Shown here: one piece after another, positions 49,166 through 62,395 of the stretch
Layout of the letters: each line of letters starts with the position of its first letter
Position numbering within the stretch: position 1 is the stretch's first letter
Assembly: GCF_000952685.1 (NCBI RefSeq)
Contig: NZ_JYHV01000037.1
Coordinates: forward strand, 704,689-768,688
From: Stutzerimonas stutzeri
GTDB lineage: Bacteria > Pseudomonadota > Gammaproteobacteria > Pseudomonadales > Pseudomonadaceae
Reading direction: 5' to 3'
Length of the DNA stretch: 64,000 bases
Program-made: the position numbers and the translations under genes
The notes under the pieces: generated by a model
Told to the model about the DNA's origin: nothing
Database searches by the model: none
What the model saw: the letters and a program-made list of their open reading frames with translations, nothing else

Positions 49166-51060
49166 CAAGCGCTTTGCTCCAGCTTGCTTCCGGCGCTGCG
49201 TTTTTTCAGATGGATCATCAGAAGCGACACTGCTGCTGGGGTTACACCGGGAATTCGCGACGCCTGGCCGAGCGTTTCCGGTCGGGCAAGGGTGAGCTTG
49301 TGCTGGATCTCCTTGGACAGGCCAGAGATGGTCGAATAGTCCAGATCCGCCGGTAGCGCAACACTCTCGCTGGCGCGAAGGCGGGCGATTTCTTCCTGCT
49401 GACGATCAATGTAGCCGGCGTACTTTGTCTTTATCTCGACCTGCTCAGCAACCTGCGGGTCCTCGACCCCCGCCCCGGTAAGCTGGATCAGGCTGAGATA
49501 ATCGATTTCGGGTCGTGCCAGCAGATTGAGCAAGTTGTACTCATGGGTCAGCGGCGTTCCAAAACGCTCGGCGATCGCATCGCCCTGCGGCGTTGCCGGA
49601 CGCACCCAGGTACTTTTCAGTCGCTGCTCTTCCTGCTCGATGCTTTCGCGTTTGCGCTCGAAAGCGGCCCAACGAGCATCATCGACCAAGCCCAATTCAC
49701 GGCCTTTTTCGGTCAGCCGTAGGTCCGCATTGTCTTCTCGCAGGATCAACCGGTACTCGGCGCGCGAAGTAAACATGCGATAAGGCTCCTGGGTTCCCAG
49801 GGTGATCAGGTCGTCGACAAGTACGCCCAGATAGGCCTCGTCGCGGCGCGGGCACCAGCTGTCCTGGCCCTGTGCGCGCAAAGCCGCGTTAGTGCCGGCC
49901 AACAGCCCCTGAGCGCCGGCCTCTTCGTAACCGGTGGTGCCGTTGATCTGACCGGCAAAGAACAAGCCACCGATCACCTTGGTTTCCAAGCTGTACTTGA
50001 GATCGCGCGGGTCGAAGTAGTCGTACTCGATGGCATAGCCAGGGCGAACGATGTGCGCCTGCTCCATGCCGCGGATGCTCTGGACGACCTGCAGCTGCAC
50101 GTCGAATGGCAACGATGTGGAGATACCGTTGGGGTAAAGCTCGTGTGTGGTCAGGCCTTCTGGTTCGATGAAGACCTGATGGCTGTCCTTGTCTGCGAAA
50201 CGATGGATCTTGTCCTCGATCGACGGGCAGTAACGTGGACCGACGCCTTCGATGACGCCGGAATACATCGGCGATCGGTCAAGGTTTGCGGCAATAATTT
50301 CGTGGGTTCGCGTGTTGGTATGAGTGATCCAGCAACTGACCTGCTTCGGATGCTGCGCGGCATGCCCCAGGAACGACATAGGTGGGATGGGTATATCGCC
50401 TGGTTGCTCTGTCATCACCGAAAAATCGACGCTGCGTCCGTCGATGCGTGGCGGCGTGCCTGTCTTCAGGCGACCAACGCGAAGCGGTAACTCACGAAGA
50501 CGACGAGCCAGGGCGATCGAGGGCGGATCACCAGCACGACCGCCGGAATAATTCTGCAGACCGATGTGGATAAGCCCACCGAGAAAGGTACCGGTGGTGA
50601 GTACCACGGAGTCGGCGAAGAAACGCAGACCCATCTGTGTCACGACACCCTTGACTTGGTCGGCTTCAACGATCAGATCGTCGGCGGCCTGTTGAAATAT
50701 CCACAGGTTCCGCTGGTTCTCCAGAACCCCACGGACCGCAGCCTTGTACAGCACGCGATCCGCTTGGGCACGAGTCGCGCGTACGGCTGGGCCTTTGCGG
50801 CTGTTGAGCACACGGAACTGAATGCCGCTTTGGTCGGTTGCCGTTGCCATGACACCGCCTAGCGCATCGATTTCCTTGACCAGATGGCTTTTACCGATGC
50901 CGCCTATGGCTGGATTACAGCTCATCTGTCCCAGTGTTTCGACGTTATGGGTGAGCAGCAGGGTTTTTACACCGATTCGAGCGGCTGCCAACGCAGCTTC
51001 GGTACCGGCATGGCCGCCGCCGATAACGATGACGTCAAAACGGGAAGGGAAATCCACCAC
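49165..51060 (-). CDS. mnmG: tRNA uridine-5-carboxymethylaminomethyl modification enzyme, FAD subunit
   Basis: 631 residues, GTG start with GAGGTG upstream. N-terminal FAD-binding [37 protein letters not shown] and the [16 protein letters not shown] motif are present. With MnmE it modifies wobble U34 of certain tRNAs. Heads the mnmG-rsmG-parA-parB operon, downstream of a DnaA-box region. Confidence 0.97.
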   Translation of the reverse strand: MVDFPSRFDVIVIGGGHAGTEAALAAARIGVKTLLLTHNVETLGQMSCNPAIGGIGKSHLVKEIDALGGVMATATDQSGIQFRVLNSRKGPAVRATRAQADRVLYKAAVRGVLENQRNLWIFQQAADDLIVEADQVKGVVTQMGLRFFADSVVLTTGTFLGGLIHIGLQNYSGGRAGDPPSIALARRLRELPLRVGRLKTGTPPRIDGRSVDFSVMTEQPGDIPIPPMSFLGHAAQHPKQVSCWITHTNTRTHEIIAANLDRSPMYSGVIEGVGPRYCPSIEDKIHRFADKDSHQVFIEPEGLTTHELYPNGISTSLPFDVQLQVVQSIRGMEQAHIVRPGYAIEYDYFDPRDLKYSLETKVIGGLFFAGQINGTTGYEEAGAQGLLAGTNAALRAQGQDSWCPRRDEAYLGVLVDDLITLGTQEPYRMFTSRAEYRLILREDNADLRLTEKGRELGLVDDARWAAFERKRESIEQEEQRLKSTWVRPATPQGDAIAERFGTPLTHEYNLLNLLARPEIDYLSLIQLTGAGVEDPQVAEQVEIKTKYAGYIDRQQEEIARLRASESVALPADLDYSTISGLSKEIQHKLTLARPETLGQASRIPGVTPAAVSLLMIHLKKRSAGSKLEQSA

Positions 51061-51643
51061 GCACCTCGTGCCTGTTCAGTTGAGCCTGGGAAAACGCGCA
51101 AGTATAGGGGCTGGAGGGCTGTGAAAGAAGGGCCTTTGCACAAAAAATGACCAACTGCTCAAGGTGTGCCGGGAGCTCAAGCAATATATAAAAAAGAGAG
51201 AAATGATTTAAAGCTTATTTCTATGTTTATAAATATGTGCCGATTATCTGTGGATAGATCGCTGCAACCCTTTATTTATAAGGGCTTCAGCGTACCAAAA
51301 CCTTGTGCTGAAGCTGGGCTGGGACGGTGCAGTACCGGTTTACAGCCTGTGTATTAAATAGCTACTTATACACAGGCCAGCTCATCACCGGTTTATCCAG
51401 AGGGTTATGGACCGACCTTAGGGCCGGTTTTCCACAGGGCTCAAGGGGGGGCGGTTGATAATAAAAAACGAACGGTTTCGCCGGAATCGAGGCGGCCAGC
51501 GGTAGCCTGCGCACGATGAATCGAGGCAGGGACGTCGCAGCCCGGTGTCTTTGAAGGGCACCGGCCGAGCGCCAGTTTCCCTGTGGGAAACGCCTCAGCG
51601 CCCGTCCAGTCATCGGACGGCGATGGCGGCTTCAGGCGATGTG
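51061..51643. other. Non-coding region between mnmE and mnmG, with a DnaA-box cluster
   Basis: 583 bases without a credible gene. From right to left it would serve mnmG (promoter near 51061-51140), an AT-rich tract (51182-51237), then DnaA boxes (see next entry), and two hairpins beyond mnmE: 51575-51581 with 51585-51591 (7-bp, 3-base loop) and CCGGTG/CACCGG around 51542-51564. No RNA gene recognised. Confidence 0.7.
51182..51436. other. Second origin-like module: AT-rich tract and DnaA boxes
   Basis: AT tract 51182-51237 containing TTAAAGCT (51208). Boxes: TTATACACA at 51366-51374 fits TTATNCACA exactly. One-mismatch boxes are TGTGGATAG (51249-51257, reverse), TTATCCAGA (51393-51401) and TTTTCCACA (51428-51436). 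The layout mirrors that of the rpmH-dnaA region. Whether it works as an origin, a DnaA titration site or a control site is not shown. Confidence 0.6.
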
Positions 51644-53011
51644 CTATTTGCCGATGCAAAAGCTGGAAAAAATGCGTCCCAGCAAGTCATCTGAGCTGAA
51701 GGCACCAGTGATCTCGCCAAGGGTTTGCTGGGCTTGGCGCAGGTCCTCGGCCAGCAGCTCTCCGGCTCCGGCCAGGGTGAGCTGCGCGTGGCCATGGTCC
51801 AGATGCGCTGCCGTCTGCCGCAGTGCGTCCAGATGCCTGCGGCGGGCGCTGAAGCCGCTCTCTGCGGTCTGGTCGTACCCCATGCAGCGCTTGAGATGCT
51901 CGCGGAGCATCTCAAGGCCCTCGCCGGACCGTGCCGAAAGGCTCAGCGTGCTATAGCCGTCAGGATCGATCGAGAGGGTGGCGCCCTCCCCCGTCAGGTC
52001 AGCCTTGTTGCGGATGAGGGTGGTCTTCGCGCGATCGGGCCTGATGGCCAGGAAATCGGGCCAATCGGAGCTGTCAGGGCCTGCCGAGGCTGCACTGGCA
52101 TCCATCACCAGCAGTATGCGATCGGCATCCTCGATGGCTTTGATGGCCCGCTCCACGCCGATGCGCTCGACCTGGTCGTCGGTATCGCGCAGGCCGGCGG
52201 TATCGATGACGTGCAAGGGCATGCCGTCGATATGAATAAGCTCGCGCAGCACATCGCGCGTGGTGCCGGCGATGTCAGTGACGATAGCCGCCTCACGGCC
52301 CGCCAAGGCGTTGAGCAAGCTGGATTTACCGGCATTGGGGCGACCGGCGATCACCACGTTCATGCCTTCGCGCAGCAGCGCGCCCTGACCCGCCTCGCGG
52401 ATCACCTCGGCCAGCTCCTGCCTGACGGCTTGCAGCAAGGCCAGCACTCGGCCGTCGGCCAGAAAATCGATCTCCTCTTCGGGGAAATCGATTGCCGCCT
52501 CGACGTAGATGCGCAGCTGGATCAGCTTTTCCGTCAGTTGATGAACCCGGCGGGAAAACTCGCCTTGCAGCGAGCGGACAGCGTTGCGCGCCGCCTGAGC
52601 GGAACTCGCCTCGATCAGGTCGGCGATCGCCTCGGCCTGGGCCAGATCCAGCTTGTCGTTGAGGAAGGCCCGTTCACTGAATTCACCGGGGCGGGCAAGG
52701 CGAACGCCAAGTTCCACGCACCGCTGTAGCAGCATGTCCATCACCACGGGACCGCCATGGCCTTGCAGTTCCAGCACGTCTTCGCCGGTGAACGAATGGG
52801 GGCCTGGGAAATACAGCATCACCCCTTCGTCGATGACCTCGCCGTCATCGGCGTGGAAGGGGCCATAGTGCGCATGCCGCGGGACCGGTTCTCGTCCGCT
52901 GAGGGTGATGGCGACAGCTTTGGCTCGTGATCCTGAGACGCGCACCACGCCGATGCCGCCTCTTCCCTGAGCGGTAGCGACTGCGGCGATGGTTTCGCGA
53001 TCTTGGCTCAT
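51644..53011 (-). CDS. mnmE: tRNA modification GTPase MnmE
   Basis: 455 residues from [14 protein letters not shown]-terminal tetrahydrofolate-binding domain, inserted G domain (about 215-375: Walker [30 protein letters not shown]) and the invariant C-terminal CIGK. Partner of MnmG. GAGAGAGG ribosome site. Confidence 0.97.
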   Translation of the reverse strand: MSQDRETIAAVATAQGRGGIGVVRVSGSRAKAVAITLSGREPVPRHAHYGPFHADDGEVIDEGVMLYFPGPHSFTGEDVLELQGHGGPVVMDMLLQRCVELGVRLARPGEFSERAFLNDKLDLAQAEAIADLIEASSAQAARNAVRSLQGEFSRRVHQLTEKLIQLRIYVEAAIDFPEEEIDFLADGRVLALLQAVRQELAEVIREAGQGALLREGMNVVIAGRPNAGKSSLLNALAGREAAIVTDIAGTTRDVLRELIHIDGMPLHVIDTAGLRDTDDQVERIGVERAIKAIEDADRILLVMDASAASAGPDSSDWPDFLAIRPDRAKTTLIRNKADLTGEGATLSIDPDGYSTLSLSARSGEGLEMLREHLKRCMGYDQTAESGFSARRRHLDALRQTAAHLDHGHAQLTLAGAGELLAEDLRQAQQTLGEITGAFSSDDLLGRIFSSFCIGK

Positions 53012-53035
53012 GTGTCCTCTCTCCCAGGCAGATCG

Positions 53036-53067
53036 AAAAAAGCAAAACGCCCCAATCAAGGGGCGTT
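53036..53067 (-). terminator. Terminator between yidC and mnmE
   Basis: Minus-strand stem 53060-53067 with 53046-53053 (8 bp AACGCCCC, 6-base loop), followed by TTGCTTTTTT (53045-53036). It lies 22 bases past the yidC stop and 25 bases before the mnmE start. Confidence 0.85.
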
Positions 53068-53088
53068 CTGTTCACGTCAACGAAAATC

Positions 53089-54768
53089 TCAGGTTGCGGC
53101 TGCGGTCTGCCCGATGATCTTGCGCGTAATGTACCACTGCTGTGCGATCGACAGGACGTTGTTGACCACCCAGTACAGCACCAGGCCAGCCGGGAACCAG
53201 AGGAAGAAGAAGGTGAAGATTACAGGCAAGAGCTTCATCACCTTGGCTTGCATTGGGTCCGGTGGCGTGGGGTTCAGCTGCTGCTGAATAAACATGGTCA
53301 AGCCCATGATGATCGGCAGGATGAAAAACGGATCCTTGATGGATAGATCGGTGATCCAGAACATCCACGGCGCCTGACGCATCTCGACGCTTTCCAGCAG
53401 CACCCAGTAGAGCGCAAGGAACACCGGCATCTGCACCAGAATCGGCAAGCAACCCCCAAGAGGATTGATCTTCTCCTTCTTGTACAGCTCCATCATCGCT
53501 TGGGACATCTTCTGGCGGTCATCGCCAAACTGCTCCTTCAGCGCCTGCATTTTCGGCGATACCGCACGCATGCGGGCCATCGATTTATAGCTGGCCGCCG
53601 AGAGCGGGAAGAACGCGAGCTTGATCACGATCGTCAGCACGATGATCGACCAACCCCAGTTGCCGAGCAGCGCGTGGATGTTTTCCAACAGCCAGAAGAT
53701 TGGCTGGGCGATGAACCAGAGAATGCCGTAGTCAACGGTCAGGCGCAGGCCCGGCGAGAGTTCCTCAAGCTTGTCCTGGCTCTTGGGGCCGGCGTACAGC
53801 GTAGCGGACGTTTCACCCTGGCTACCCGGGGCGACGGAGATCGCCGGACCGGTGAAGCCGATGATGTAGTTGCCGCGGCTGTCCTTGCGGGTCTGCACCT
53901 GGTTGGTTTGATCGGGCGCCGGGATCCAAGCCGTCACGAAGTAATGCTGCAACCAGGCGATCCAGCCGCCTTCGACGGTCTTTTTCAGGTTCTTGTCGTC
54001 CATGTCGCTCATGGAGACCTTGGTGTAGGGCTCATCCTTGGTCCAGAGCGCGGCCCCCAGATAAGTTGCCGTGCCGGTCGCCGTGCTGGAAGACGGATCG
54101 CCGCTGTCGTCACGCTTGAGCTGACCGAACATGTGGCCCGTCCAGGCCTTTTCACTCTGGTTGTCGATCAGATAGCTGACGCGCAGGTCATAGTCGCCGC
54201 GATCGAAGGTGAAGCGCTTGGTGTAATCGACGCCGTCTTCGCTGTACTTCAGATCGACGACCAGTCGATCCTGACCTTCGCCCAGTTGGTACTGCTGTTG
54301 CTCGCTGCTGTACAGCGGACGTCCGCTGGCCTTGTCCGGCCCGTCACCGATCAAGCCGCTCTGGGCTTCATAGGTCCGCTCCGCGCTACGCTCGAATAAC
54401 TGGAACGGAACGTCCGGCCGATCCTGGCGACGGGGAAATTCCGGTAAGCGTAGGTCGACGATGTCGCCACCACGCGGATCGATCGCGACATCGAGGACAT
54501 CGGTACGTACGCGGATCAGCTGGGTGCTGCTGGCCTGGGTTTCAGGCAACGTGCTGGCCGATTGCTCGCCGCCAACGGAAGGAATGTCCTGCTGGGCGTC
54601 TTCAGCGCGGGTGGCTGGCGGTGTGTCCGGTAGCTGAGCGAGCGAAGGTTGTTCCTGGCTTGTCTCGGCAGGCAAGGCGGCCTGGCCGTAGTCCTGATTC
54701 CACTGAAGGACCATCAGGTAGGCAACGACTGCCAGTGCGACAAGCAGAATCGAGCGTTTGATATCCAT
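53089..54768 (-). CDS. yidC: Membrane protein insertase YidC
   Basis: 559 residues. N-terminal membrane anchor (RSILLVALAVVAYLMVLQW), large periplasmic domain (about 60-340), then five insertase helices (345-540), including GCLPILVQMPVFLALYWVL. Inserts and folds inner-membrane proteins, including ATP synthase subunit c. Confidence 0.97.
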   Translation of the reverse strand: MDIKRSILLVALAVVAYLMVLQWNQDYGQAALPAETSQEQPSLAQLPDTPPATRAEDAQQDIPSVGGEQSASTLPETQASSTQLIRVRTDVLDVAIDPRGGDIVDLRLPEFPRRQDRPDVPFQLFERSAERTYEAQSGLIGDGPDKASGRPLYSSEQQQYQLGEGQDRLVVDLKYSEDGVDYTKRFTFDRGDYDLRVSYLIDNQSEKAWTGHMFGQLKRDDSGDPSSSTATGTATYLGAALWTKDEPYTKVSMSDMDDKNLKKTVEGGWIAWLQHYFVTAWIPAPDQTNQVQTRKDSRGNYIIGFTGPAISVAPGSQGETSATLYAGPKSQDKLEELSPGLRLTVDYGILWFIAQPIFWLLENIHALLGNWGWSIIVLTIVIKLAFFPLSAASYKSMARMRAVSPKMQALKEQFGDDRQKMSQAMMELYKKEKINPLGGCLPILVQMPVFLALYWVLLESVEMRQAPWMFWITDLSIKDPFFILPIIMGLTMFIQQQLNPTPPDPMQAKVMKLLPVIFTFFFLWFPAGLVLYWVVNNVLSIAQQWYITRKIIGQTAAAT

Positions 54769-54770
54769 GG

Positions 54771-55016
54771 TTACTCGGTCATCGAAGATGAATTGGAGGT
54801 GTGGTTGGAAGGCACGGGATCATAGCCGCCCGGATTCCATGGATGGCAACGGCCAAGCCTGCGCAGGCTCAGCCAGCCACCGCGCAGCAGGCCATGACTT
54901 TCGATGGCCTCTTGTGCGTAGCAAGAGCAACTGGGGTAGAAGCGACAATGGCTCGCCATCATGGGACTGATGGCATACCGGTAGACCCGGATCGGAATCA
55001 AAGCCAGGTTACGCAT
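54771..55016 (-). CDS. yidD: Membrane protein insertion efficiency factor YidD
   Basis: 81 residues. The family pattern [27 protein letters not shown] with its cysteines and [15 protein letters not shown] is complete. It overlaps the end of rnpA by 8 bases and ends 2 bases before yidC. Confidence 0.95.
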   Translation of the reverse strand: MRNLALIPIRVYRYAISPMMASHCRFYPSCSCYAQEAIESHGLLRGGWLSLRRLGRCHPWNPGGYDPVPSNHTSNSSSMTE

Positions 55017-55404
55017 GGGCGGGCTTGCCCTGTTCCGGATTGTCGACGTTCTGGGAAGGGGTGCGAGACAACCGCCTCCAGAGCTTGGCGAATTGCCGTG
55101 CCAGTTCGGGATTATCCAGATCAGCCAATCCCTTGCGCGAGATAACCACGATGTCCCACCCCGTTAGTTCCGTCTGGTGGAGACGAAAGGTTTCGCGCAG
55201 TTGCCGCTTGATGCGATTGCGCTCCACCGCGAGCTTGACGCTTTTCTTGCCGATCACCAGCCCGATACGGGGATGTGGCAATCCATTTTCGCGCACCAGG
55301 AGCAGGACATTCCTGCCCGGTAACTTGCCGGAAGGGGAGTCGAAGACTGCCTTGAATTGACGCGGGGTCAGCAATCGCTTTTCCCGAGCGAAGTCTCGAC
55401 TCAC
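55009..55404 (-). CDS. rnpA: Ribonuclease P protein component
   Basis: 131 residues, GTG start. The RNR motif region is [17 protein letters not shown], and [13 protein letters not shown] opens the protein. It binds the RNase P RNA to mature tRNA 5' ends. A basic-poor C-terminal tail follows, typical of pseudomonads. Confidence 0.96.
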   Translation of the reverse strand: MSRDFAREKRLLTPRQFKAVFDSPSGKLPGRNVLLLVRENGLPHPRIGLVIGKKSVKLAVERNRIKRQLRETFRLHQTELTGWDIVVISRKGLADLDNPELARQFAKLWRRLSRTPSQNVDNPEQGKPAHA

Positions 55405-55421
55405 TACCTGTTCCGACGTGT

Positions 55422-55556
55422 TCAGACTGCCAGGCGCTTACGACCTTTGGCACGACGACGCGACAGGACGGCGCGACCGTTCTTGGTGGCCATACGAGCA
55501 CGGAAACCGTGAGTGCGAGCGCGCTTGAGGGTGCTGGGTTGGAAAGTGCGTTTCAT
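55422..55556 (-). CDS. rpmH: Ribosomal protein L34
   Basis: 44 residues starting [18 protein letters not shown] and ending KGRKRLAV, the complete and highly basic L34. Found by direct translation; 17 bases before the rnpA start. It marks the left edge of the origin region. Confidence 0.97.
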   Translation of the reverse strand: MKRTFQPSTLKRARTHGFRARMATKNGRAVLSRRRAKGRKRLAV

Positions 55557-56059
55557 GATGCGTTACCTGGTGATCCATTGCGGGCCGGAATGGCCCCCTT
55601 TTAAGAGACCGGCGATTGTAGAGAAGCTGCGCGGTGAGGTCAATTTCCAACCAGCAAGATAGAGAGAGAATTAAATAAGAAAGAAAAGAAGTTAAAGCTC
55701 TTCTTAATGCAATGCTTATAGAAGGTGAGCGGTGAATCTGTGGATAAGGGCTTTTGAAGCAGACACGACGGGCTTTTCAGAGGTTTGAAAGGCTCTGTGG
55801 AAGCGGTGTGGCTCCGGTGGGAACCTGTTGGGTTTCCTGTGGATAAAATTGCTTTTTATCAACAGATGGGGTTGCTGGCATCTTGTACACAGGCTTTTCC
55901 TGAGGGTTCAGGCTTGGTTATCAACAGGCTTCATGACGCAAGTGCGTGATACTACGAAATCATTCTTTGCGTTCATATGGCGTACGGACTGTGGATAACT
56001 GCACGACCGGGGGCTACAATGGCAGCCGTTTAAAAGCTCGACAGCGTCTAGGAGATTCC
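55557..56059. other. oriC: Chromosomal replication origin region (rpmH-dnaA intergenic)
   Basis: 503 bases. AT-rich tract 55655-55722 containing TTAAAGCT (55692). Perfect DnaA boxes (TGTGGATAA, reverse of TTATCCACA) at 55739-55747, 55838-55846 and 55990-55998. One-mismatch boxes TTATCAACA at 55856-55864 and 55918-55926, and TTGTACACA at 55883-55891. Position and content match known Pseudomonas oriC between rpmH and dnaA. The dnaA promoter must also lie here and would be covered by DnaA at the 55990 box. Confidence 0.88.
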
Positions 56060-57517
56060 GTGTCGGTGGAACTTTGGCAGCAATGCATTGACCTTTTGAG
56101 AGATGAGCTGCCGGCCCAGCAATTCAACACATGGATTCGTCCGCTTCAGGTTGAAGCCGAAGGCGATGAGCTGCGCGTCTATGCGCCGAACCGCTTCGTT
56201 CTCGATTGGGTCAACGAGAAATATCTGTCTCGGCTGCTTGAGTTGTTGTCCGAGCGCGCCACGGGCTTGGCCCCTTCTTTATCTTTATTGATCGGTAGCA
56301 GGCGTACGGCCTCCGCGGCGCTGGCGCCCGCATCCGCTCCGCGTACCCAACAGCCGGTAGGCGCGCCCGCCGCGGCCGCGCCGCCGGCGCAGGCAGCGCT
56401 TTCGGACGCCGCGGTCCCGGTTGCGGCCGAAGCCGTAGCGGCACCCGCTCCGACGCGCATCGAACGCAACGTCCAGGTCGAAGGCGGCCTCAAGCACACC
56501 AGCTATCTCAATCGCACCTTCACGTTCGAGAATTTCGTCGAGGGCAAGTCCAACCAGCTGGCCCGTGCCGCAGCGTGGCAGGTCGCGGACAATCCGAAGC
56601 ACGGCTATAACCCGTTGTTTCTCTATGGTGGCGTGGGCCTCGGTAAAACCCACCTAATGCACGCGGTAGGTAACCACCTGCTGAAGAAGAACCCCAACGC
56701 CAAAGTGGTCTATCTACATTCCGAGCGCTTCGTTGCCGATATGGTCAAGGCGCTGCAGCTCAACGCCATTAATGAATTCAAGCGCTTTTATCGTTCCGTG
56801 GATGCGTTGCTGATCGATGACATCCAGTTCTTCGCCAAGAAAGAACGGTCGCAGGAAGAGTTCTTCCATACCTTCAACGCCTTGCTCGAAGGTGGCCAGC
56901 AGGTGATCCTGACCAGCGACCGCTATCCGAAGGAGATCGACGGGCTCGAGGAAAGACTCAAGTCCCGCTTCGGCTGGGGCCTGACCGTGGCTGTAGAGCC
57001 ACCGGAGCTCGAGACGCGGGTGGCGATCCTGATGAAGAAGGCCGATCAAGCCAATGTCGATCTACCTCATGACGCAGCCTTCTTCATTGCGCAACGGATC
57101 CGTTCGAATGTCCGCGAACTGGAAGGGGCATTGAAGCGAGTGATCGCCCATGCGCATTTCATGGGGCGTGACATCACCATCGAGCTTATTCGCGAGTCGC
57201 TGAAAGACTTGCTTGCCCTGCAGGACAAGCTGGTCAGCGTTGATAATATTCAGCGCACGGTCGCGGAATACTACAAAATCAAGATATCCGATCTGCTGTC
57301 GAAACGACGCTCGCGTTCCGTAGCGAGACCACGCCAGGTTGCGATGGCGTTGTCCAAGGAACTCACCAATCACAGCCTGCCCGAAATCGGCGACGCGTTT
57401 GGTGGGCGTGATCACACGACGGTGCTGCATGCTTGTCGTAAAATTGCTGAACTTCGGGAATTAGATGCTGATATTCGCGAAGATTACAAAAATCTGCTGC
57501 GTACTTTGACAACTTAA
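56060..57517 (+). CDS. dnaA: Chromosomal replication initiator DnaA
   Basis: 485 residues, GTG start with TAGGAG upstream; an in-frame ATG further up would cover the last DnaA box and is rejected. Domain I (1-90), an Ala/Pro-rich linker II (about 100-150), AAA+ domain (Walker [11 protein letters not shown], Walker [10 protein letters not shown]) and DNA-binding domain IV with [15 protein letters not shown]. It unwinds the adjacent origin. Confidence 0.98.
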   Translation: MSVELWQQCIDLLRDELPAQQFNTWIRPLQVEAEGDELRVYAPNRFVLDWVNEKYLSRLLELLSERATGLAPSLSLLIGSRRTASAALAPASAPRTQQPVGAPAAAAPPAQAALSDAAVPVAAEAVAAPAPTRIERNVQVEGGLKHTSYLNRTFTFENFVEGKSNQLARAAAWQVADNPKHGYNPLFLYGGVGLGKTHLMHAVGNHLLKKNPNAKVVYLHSERFVADMVKALQLNAINEFKRFYRSVDALLIDDIQFFAKKERSQEEFFHTFNALLEGGQQVILTSDRYPKEIDGLEERLKSRFGWGLTVAVEPPELETRVAILMKKADQANVDLPHDAAFFIAQRIRSNVRELEGALKRVIAHAHFMGRDITIELIRESLKDLLALQDKLVSVDNIQRTVAEYYKIKISDLLSKRRSRSVARPRQVAMALSKELTNHSLPEIGDAFGGRDHTTVLHACRKIAELRELDADIREDYKNLLRTLTT

Positions 57518-57553
57518 CAGACTGCGGCCAATTAATAGGCAAGGGACCAGACC

Positions 57554-58657
57554 ATGCATTTCACTATCCAGCGCGAAGCCCTGTTGAAACCCCTGCAGTT
57601 AGTGGCCGGCGTCGTTGAGCGGCGCCAGACCTTGCCGGTGTTGTCCAACGTTCTACTGGTGGTTCAGGATCACCAGTTGTCCCTTACCGGAACCGATCTC
57701 GAAGTCGAATTGGTTGGCCGTGTCGCTTTGGAGGATGCATTCGAGCCGGGCGAGATTACCGTGCCGGCACGAAAGCTGATGGACATCTGCAAGAGCCTGC
57801 AGCCTGACGCGCTGATAGATATCCGTCTGGACGATCAAAAGGTGGTAATTAAATCGGGGCGCAGTCGCTTTTCCCTGTCGACCTTGCCGGCAAACGATTT
57901 TCCCACCGTTGAGGAAGGCCCGGGTTCGCTGAATTTCAGTGTCAATCAGGGAAAGATGCGCCGCATGATCGAACGCAGCAGCTTTGCCATGGCGCAGCAG
58001 GATGTACGCTATTACTTGAATGGGATGCTGATCGAGGTGTCCAGCGGAATGCTGCGCGCCGTCGCGACTGACGGCCATCGTTTGGCTATGTGCTCCATGC
58101 AGGCCGGCATCGAACAGCCTGATCGCCATCAGGTCATTGTGCCACGTAAAGGTATTCTCGAACTGGCGCGCCTGCTCACCGATCAGGACGGTGATGTCAG
58201 TATCGTTCTCGGTCAGCACCACATCCGGGCAACCACTGGCGAGTTCACGTTCACTTCCAAGCTGGTAGATGGGAAGTTTCCTGACTATGAGCGCGTCCTG
58301 CCGCGCGGTGGTGACAAGCTCGTTGTGGGTGAGCGTCAGACGCTACGCGAAGCATTCAGCCGTACAGCGATTTTGTCCAATGAGAAGTACAGAGGCATTC
58401 GTCTGCAGTTGGAAAGCGGTCTGTTGAAGATCCAGGCCAACAACCCTGAGCAGGAAGAAGCCGAAGAAGAAGTCGCCGTCGATTACTCGGGCGGCTCGCT
58501 GGAGATCGGTTTCAACGTCAGCTATCTGCTCGATGTACTGGGCGTCATGACTACCGACCAGGTCCGGCTGATCCTCTCCGATGCGAACAGCAGCGCCCTG
58601 GTTCAGGAGTTCGATAACGATGATTCGGCTTATGTCGTTATGCCGATGCGCCTGTAA
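57554..58657 (+). CDS. dnaN: DNA polymerase III beta clamp
   Basis: 367 residues, three repeated clamp domains; starts MHFTIQREALLKPLQLV and ends YVVMPMRL, the family C-terminus. Follows dnaA by 36 bases. Confidence 0.98.
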   Translation: MHFTIQREALLKPLQLVAGVVERRQTLPVLSNVLLVVQDHQLSLTGTDLEVELVGRVALEDAFEPGEITVPARKLMDICKSLQPDALIDIRLDDQKVVIKSGRSRFSLSTLPANDFPTVEEGPGSLNFSVNQGKMRRMIERSSFAMAQQDVRYYLNGMLIEVSSGMLRAVATDGHRLAMCSMQAGIEQPDRHQVIVPRKGILELARLLTDQDGDVSIVLGQHHIRATTGEFTFTSKLVDGKFPDYERVLPRGGDKLVVGERQTLREAFSRTAILSNEKYRGIRLQLESGLLKIQANNPEQEEAEEEVAVDYSGGSLEIGFNVSYLLDVLGVMTTDQVRLILSDANSSALVQEFDNDDSAYVVMPMRL

Positions 58658-58667
58658 CCACAACTAG

Positions 58668-62191
<3,524 letters not shown>

Positions 62192-62214
62192 TCGCTGGAT
62201 CAATCAGGATCACT

Positions 62215-62240
62215 AAACCCGGCGCAAGCCGGGTTTTTTT
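62215..62240 (+). terminator. Terminator after gyrB
   Basis: 9-bp stem (62215-62223 with 62228-62236), 4-base loop GCAA, T-run to 62240. The last T is also the first base of the parS site that follows. Confidence 0.92.
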
Positions 62241-62255
62241 GTTCCACGTGGAACA
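62240..62255. promoter_or_regulatory. parS: Perfect parS site after gyrB
   Basis: TGTTCCACGTGGAACA, the full 16-bp Pseudomonas parS palindrome, in the gyrB-ahpF gap. The main ParB loading site in this window. Confidence 0.93.
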
Positions 62256-62257
62256 CG

Positions 62258-62323
62258 ATAGGCTTACTCGATCATCGCTCTTGGATTAATCAATTTTCAG
62301 AATTCTTTGTGGCCTCGTATGCT
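62258..62323 (+). promoter_or_regulatory. Candidate OxyR operator and promoter of ahpF
   Basis: ATAG-N7-CGAT-N7-CTTG-N7-CAAT (62258-62294) follows the OxyR spacing ATAG-N7-CTAT-N7-ATAG-N7-CTAT with 12 of 16 positions matched. It runs up to a possible -35 (TTTTCA, 62294) and -10 (TATGCT, 62318) with 18 bases between. Motif evidence only. Confidence 0.45.
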
Positions 62324-62395
62324 CCTCTCATCAAAAGTATTCAACCTTCTGGTTCTCTGCCCTGACAGAGGCCTTTCGCTACGGGGAAATTTCAC

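Noticed and set aside
55946..56059. dnaA starting at an upstream in-frame ATG, 38 codons longer
   Set aside because: This would place coding sequence over a DnaA box; GTG at 56060 has a TAGGAG site and gives the normal DnaA N-terminus.
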